10,000 bases of DNA. Source: Actinidia chinensis. Its lineage: Eukaryota; Streptophyta; Magnoliopsida; Ericales; Actinidiaceae. A program made the translations under genes and the position numbers. The notes beneath the pieces are model-generated. The model was not told the DNA's origin. It was given only the letters and a program-made list of their open reading frames with translations, and did not search any database. Below, in pieces: positions 6,373 through 10,000 of the stretch; within the stretch, counting starts at the first letter, position 1; each line of letters begins with the position of its first letter. The stretch spans positions 3,603,524 to 3,613,523 of the forward strand of contig CM018899.1 of NCBI GenBank assembly GCA_009663005.1. Reading direction: 5' to 3'.

Positions 6373-7474
6373 TTTAGACATATTTTGAAAGTTCGGTAAG
6401 TTTTTAAATCAAGTTTGAACAATCTATATATAATTATAAACTATTTTAGTTTGAAAAAAATGACCACAAGAGATCACATGATTGTGTATCAAAATTTGGT
6501 ACAAAATTTTTGTTCATAAAGAATCAACTAAATCTTTTACCTTTTGTTAATTGCAAATTAAATACCAGAAAAGAGAAGATATTTATAAATCTGTGCAGTA
6601 ACTTTTTCGTCCTATGCAAAATTACATATTTGTCCCCTCTTTTGGTAGTGAAATTAGTCACACAATTCGCGTCGAATCCGCTAATTAATTATTTAATGGG
6701 GTAAATTCATTATTTATAATAATTTTTGGGCTCTCTTATATTTATGACAGTTATTAGATCACGAGCGAGTTGCGAATTGAACCTAATAACTTATGAACTT
6801 ATCTTCACCACTAATCTACTATGCTTGGTTGGGAAATGTTAGTTATATTTTATTACTTTAATCTCTCAATTAGTATTATATTAAAATAAAATATTGAATA
6901 ATGAAAATATTTTTAGCACGTCCCATCTCAAATAAATACCTATGCCATATAAATTTATGAATATAATATTAAATATTTTTAATAATAAAAATAGTTATCT
7001 ATATTAATATATAAAAATATAAAATATATACGCTCTCAACTCTATAAATTTTGAAAATAGATGCTCTCTCTGGTCGCATGTATCACCAGCAACTATGGAG
7101 CATGAGGAAAGGAAAAAGAAGATAGGACCGATCGGCTAGAACATTTATTGTGCACTAAAATAAAAATTATTTACTTATTTAAATAAATAGAATGTAATTA
7201 TTCTTTACTATTATTTTAGTAAACATTAAACGTTTTTAAGAAAGATAATGCATAAATAAATTATAAAATCTTGTAATAATATGTATGATATGTATAAATT
7301 ATAGTGGATTAAAATGTGAACATATATATAGATCGATAGAGTTGCTCCGCTGTCATGACATTTTTAGAAAATAACGCTTTCGAACTTACGTTCTCGCTCT
7401 TGCTTCCAAATTCGCTCATTGAATTTGTGATTTAGGTCCCATCGATCCCTCCTCCTATTCCATACCTGACTGCA
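6373..7474. other. Very AT-rich intergenic DNA, no gene seen
   Basis: Runs of A and T dominate (notably 6840-7030 and 7140-7330) and short open frames have no recognisable content. Slightly GC-richer patches at about 7060-7135 and 7360-7465 show no motif I can name. Confidence 0.5.
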
Positions 7475-7498
7475 TGTGTGTGTATATATATATATATC
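7475..7498. repeat. (TG)n(TA)n compound microsatellite
   Basis: About four TG units run directly into about eight TA units. A second (TA)n-type run lies at about 7629-7643 within the neighbouring repeats. Confidence 0.9.
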
Positions 7499-7823
7499 AT
7501 TAATTAGAAGCCAAATAGAATATGAACATTGTTGGTTCAATATTTATTTTGATAATGTTTGATGGCATCAAGGTTACATCATGAATTGGTTTAATATTGA
7601 TATATTAATATGCTGCCATTTTACACAAAATATATATATATATGCATTATAGTCTTAATAGTATTATCTATCTTATTAATGCATATATACTAGAGGCATT
7701 TGATGATGTCAATTTGCATCATGTATTTGCTTAATATTGATATATGCACATGATGCTAGTTGACACAAAATGTATATATGCCATATACTATTGTTTATCT
7801 TATTAATGCATATATATACTAGA
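7486..7823. repeat. Degenerate tandem repeat, about 127-140 bp unit
   Basis: Units at about 7556-7695 and 7696-7823 share, in order, TTGATG (7559/7699), TACATCATG or TGCATCATG, TTAATATTGATAT (7591/7731), ACACAAAAT, and TCTTATTAATGCATATATAC (7671/7798). The offset falls from 140 to 127 bp, showing an indel of about 13 bp. A partial unit may precede (7486-7555) and another TTTGATGATGT start follows at about 7870. Confidence 0.7.
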
Positions 7824-8005
7824 TCCATGGTTGATTACATTACATTGCCTATATTGATTTTACTTAGATGTATTTGATGATGTGTTTTGATCATTGAGTT
7901 GCATGCTATGCATGGTGATATATCTATTTTAACTCAATGAATATATTGTTAGAAGTGATCTTTATACTTTAGCTTCTCTACATTATACTTAAACTTACTT
8001 CTATC

Positions 8006-8860
8006 TTGCAACAAGTTATCTTACATGCTAAATAGAGTATTCTCTAAAGAATTTGCTGACATACATCACTCTTTCATATATTGTATTTATACTTGTATAT
8101 CTTGTATACATGATTTAATTTGGTTTGTATCGTGATTCATAAATTGCATGTTTTACTTGGTATTACATATGCATCAAATCATTGCATACATCATGCTTGA
8201 ACTAGTTTATGTGCTTGATATTATGTGTATTATTATTTAGACATTGGTTCTTGTATTGTATAAGTTCTCATATGCCAATTGTTGTATTCCTTAGAGAACT
8301 TGTATACATTTCATGAAAACTGTTTTCTATACTTATATGGTCATTATTATGAAAATATGTTTTCATCATACTCAAATCACTATGTTAATCTTGTATAATA
8401 TTATTTAGTGACTTGAATTCATGGTTCTCAAGTTTAGCTATGTTTGTTACACTTGTCTATATCTTATTTGCTAAACTTAGAGCATATTGTTTGAGCATGT
8501 CTATATGCTATATCAAATGCATTTTTGTTTTAGACTTGCCTTTAGTATTGCACAAGTTTTCTTTCATGCTAAATGGTAAATTCATTAGAGAACTTGATTG
8601 CACTTCATAAAATTTATTTTTTTCACATTTATGTGTTTCATTTTCTTGAAAATAGAATTTCATGTATTCAAGTCAACATGCTATATTTTGCATAGAATTA
8701 TATTGCGACTTGAAACCTTGTTTCGGAAGTTCAATTATGTATTTTATACTTGCTTGCATCTTACACATTGAACATAGAAAACCATTGACAGGTTTAAACC
8801 ATCCATATACTCACACATTACTTGTTTGGCTCCTATATGCTAAGTAGTGTCTTATACAAG
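8006..8860. repeat. Degenerate tandem repeat, about 250-300 bp unit
   Basis: Anchors of the type TTGCACAAG/TTGTATAAG occur at about 8006, 8256, 8548 and 8852. Units starting near 8236 and 8529 align best. Both read TTTAGAC, then TATTG-ACAAG or TATAAG, then TTAGAGAACTTG, CACTTCAT or CATTTCAT, then GACTTGAA (8410/8707, offset 297), AAGTT, AGCTATG or AATTATG, and ACTTG-T...ATCTTA. The first unit shares only its start (CATGCTAAATAGAGTATTC). Short frames here (8413-8610 and 8662-8847) are by-products of the repeat, not genes. Confidence 0.65.
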
Positions 8861-8999
8861 TTGTGAGTTATTTGATTAATTCCCTAAGTCTATATTATGG
8901 TAGTTATACTATTAGAAGTAATGAAAGTGGTTAAAAACAAGCAAAATTAAATTTGCATATCTCACTTATTTTTATAAATCTTAAAAAATCAACAGCCTA

Positions 9000-10000
9000 C
9001 ATGGTCATATTTTGATATACATTTATTTTGAGTCGTTTGAATATTTACACAAGTCTTATTTGTGTATAATAAATTTATTAAAGTGTTGATTTTATAATAG
9101 TATCAAATTCCCTTCATATTGAATGTTCACAATGCTTGATTATGCACAAATTACAATAGTAGGCTTAAACAAGATATAATTCTTATTAGAATATTATTTC
9201 GTTTATTCTCATAAATCATGAATGATGTATATGTACTATTAGACTTGATAGAAGTATTTAATTATGCATAGAACTTGTTTTGTCCTCTCACAAGTTTATC
9301 GTTTAAGGAATGTCTAAGGAATAGTTTCAAGAAGAATTTATAAAACATTTGAGACGATTTCAAATGAGATTATCTATAGTTTCAGAGATCCAAATACATA
9401 AAATTTTGGGTTTATAGTCAAGCACCAAAAGGTATATTTCCAATGGAATTGATATCATGACTAAACTCCAAGTATTGAAGAAGTTATGACCAAAAGAGTG
9501 ATGTACTGTCAAACTGTATTTTTGCAAAATCTACAGTTAAGATGGGTCAACTTCAAATAAGATTATCTCAGATTTCACAAGTCCGAATGAATAAATTCTT
9601 GAGTTTATATTGTAGCCACAGAAGTTTAGTTTCCAACGCAATAAACAATGTGCATAAATTTTAAGTAACTAGAAGTAACGACTATTTTACTGAAGCACAT
9701 TTTGCCAGCTGAAAAAGTTTAGTCAACCGAAATTATGACCGAAATTTGAATTCTAACGGCTCTATTACTATTCTAATGAAAATATTAGATATTTTAGCTA
9801 TAACTACAACTCTTGTGGTAGTTGAAAACATATGAAATTGTTATAATTTTTTTCCACTCTTACATTCCATTCTCTAACACTTGAAGTCTCTCAGAGCCAG
9901 ATTTGTATTATCATCAAGAGAGAAAATATCTTAGTGTTCTTACTTTGTATTTATTCATACACCTAGGGTTATTTGTGAGCTTTCCTTGCTATAAATTTAT
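9000..10000 (+). mobile_element. Possible LTR-type retrotransposon DNA, runs off the edge
   Basis: The stretch holds a degenerate direct repeat (9361-9460 against 9554-9660). It also contains phrases of the kind common in plant LTR U3 regions, such as GAAGTTATGACCAAAAGAG (about 9479-9497). Near the right edge come a pyrimidine-rich TTTTTTCCACTC and a TATA-like GCTATAAATTTAT (9988-10000). No terminus, primer site or coding motif is in view, so the assignment rests on style and is weak. Confidence 0.25.
9361..9660. repeat. Degenerate direct repeat, 193-bp spacing
   Basis: CAAATGAGATTATCTA at 9361 and CAAATAAGATTATCTCA at 9554 open two roughly 100-bp segments. Both continue as TTTCA-AG-TCC-AAT-ATAAA-TT--G-GTTTATA and later share TTTCCAA and CATGA/CATAA. 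They are diverged copies inside the AT-rich right block. Confidence 0.65.

Noticed and set aside
8413..8847. Two plus-strand frames of 61-65 codons with hydrophobic stretches
   Set aside because: They fall in corresponding parts of the 250-300 bp degenerate repeat and reflect AT-rich repeat sequence, not membrane proteins.

Overview
This is a gene-poor, AT-rich stretch of a flowering-plant nuclear genome. The evidence is a single recognisable exon that encodes the C-terminus of a plant kinesin-14 (ATK1/KIN-14 class), a plant-type 3' splice site in front of it, and a background of decayed plant transposable elements and degenerate tandem repeats. No bacterial-type genes, CRISPR array, tRNA or rRNA could be supported. 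The species cannot be named from this window.

Layout. 1-1200: AT-rich DNA with a family of 27-bp TTTAAAC-centred repeats on both sides of an LTR-like block (461-842) that appears to read on the minus strand. 1200-2660: no recognisable gene, apart from one unexplained 69-codon minus-strand ORF at 2235-2444. 2660-4206: the 3' end of an LTR retrotransposon. It has a non-coding internal tail, a purine-rich tract, and an LTR with TGTTG...CAACA ends. That LTR is split by a 737-bp terminal-inverted-repeat DNA transposon (3185-3921) flanked by a perfect 8-bp duplication of LTR sequence (TTGGTACC). This is the best-supported structure in the window after the kinesin exon. 4445-4758: a near-identical tandem duplication (153-bp copies, 161-bp period). 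4759-5421: intron-like sequence with possible MITE remains, ending in a 3' splice site. 5422-5610: terminal kinesin-14 exon on the + strand, with a probable 3' UTR after it. 5760-7470: AT-rich intergenic DNA with possible SINE-like and GAGCTCG-type repeat fragments. 7475-10000: a very AT-rich block made of several nested, degenerate direct repeats (about 127-140 bp, about 250-300 bp, and 193-bp spacing), most easily read as old retrotransposon or LTR-like DNA that runs off the right edge.

How the parts relate. The kinesin exon starts in phase 0 at a codon boundary, so it needs an upstream exon. None of the rest of the motor domain is visible in the preceding 5.4 kb. Either the last intron is at least 5.4 kb and has been enlarged by the nested transposons and the tandem duplication, or the exon is a displaced fragment. 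No wholly new system was identified. The items most worth a second look are the nested insertion, the CpG-biased tandem duplication, the isolated kinesin exon and the layered repeats on the right.
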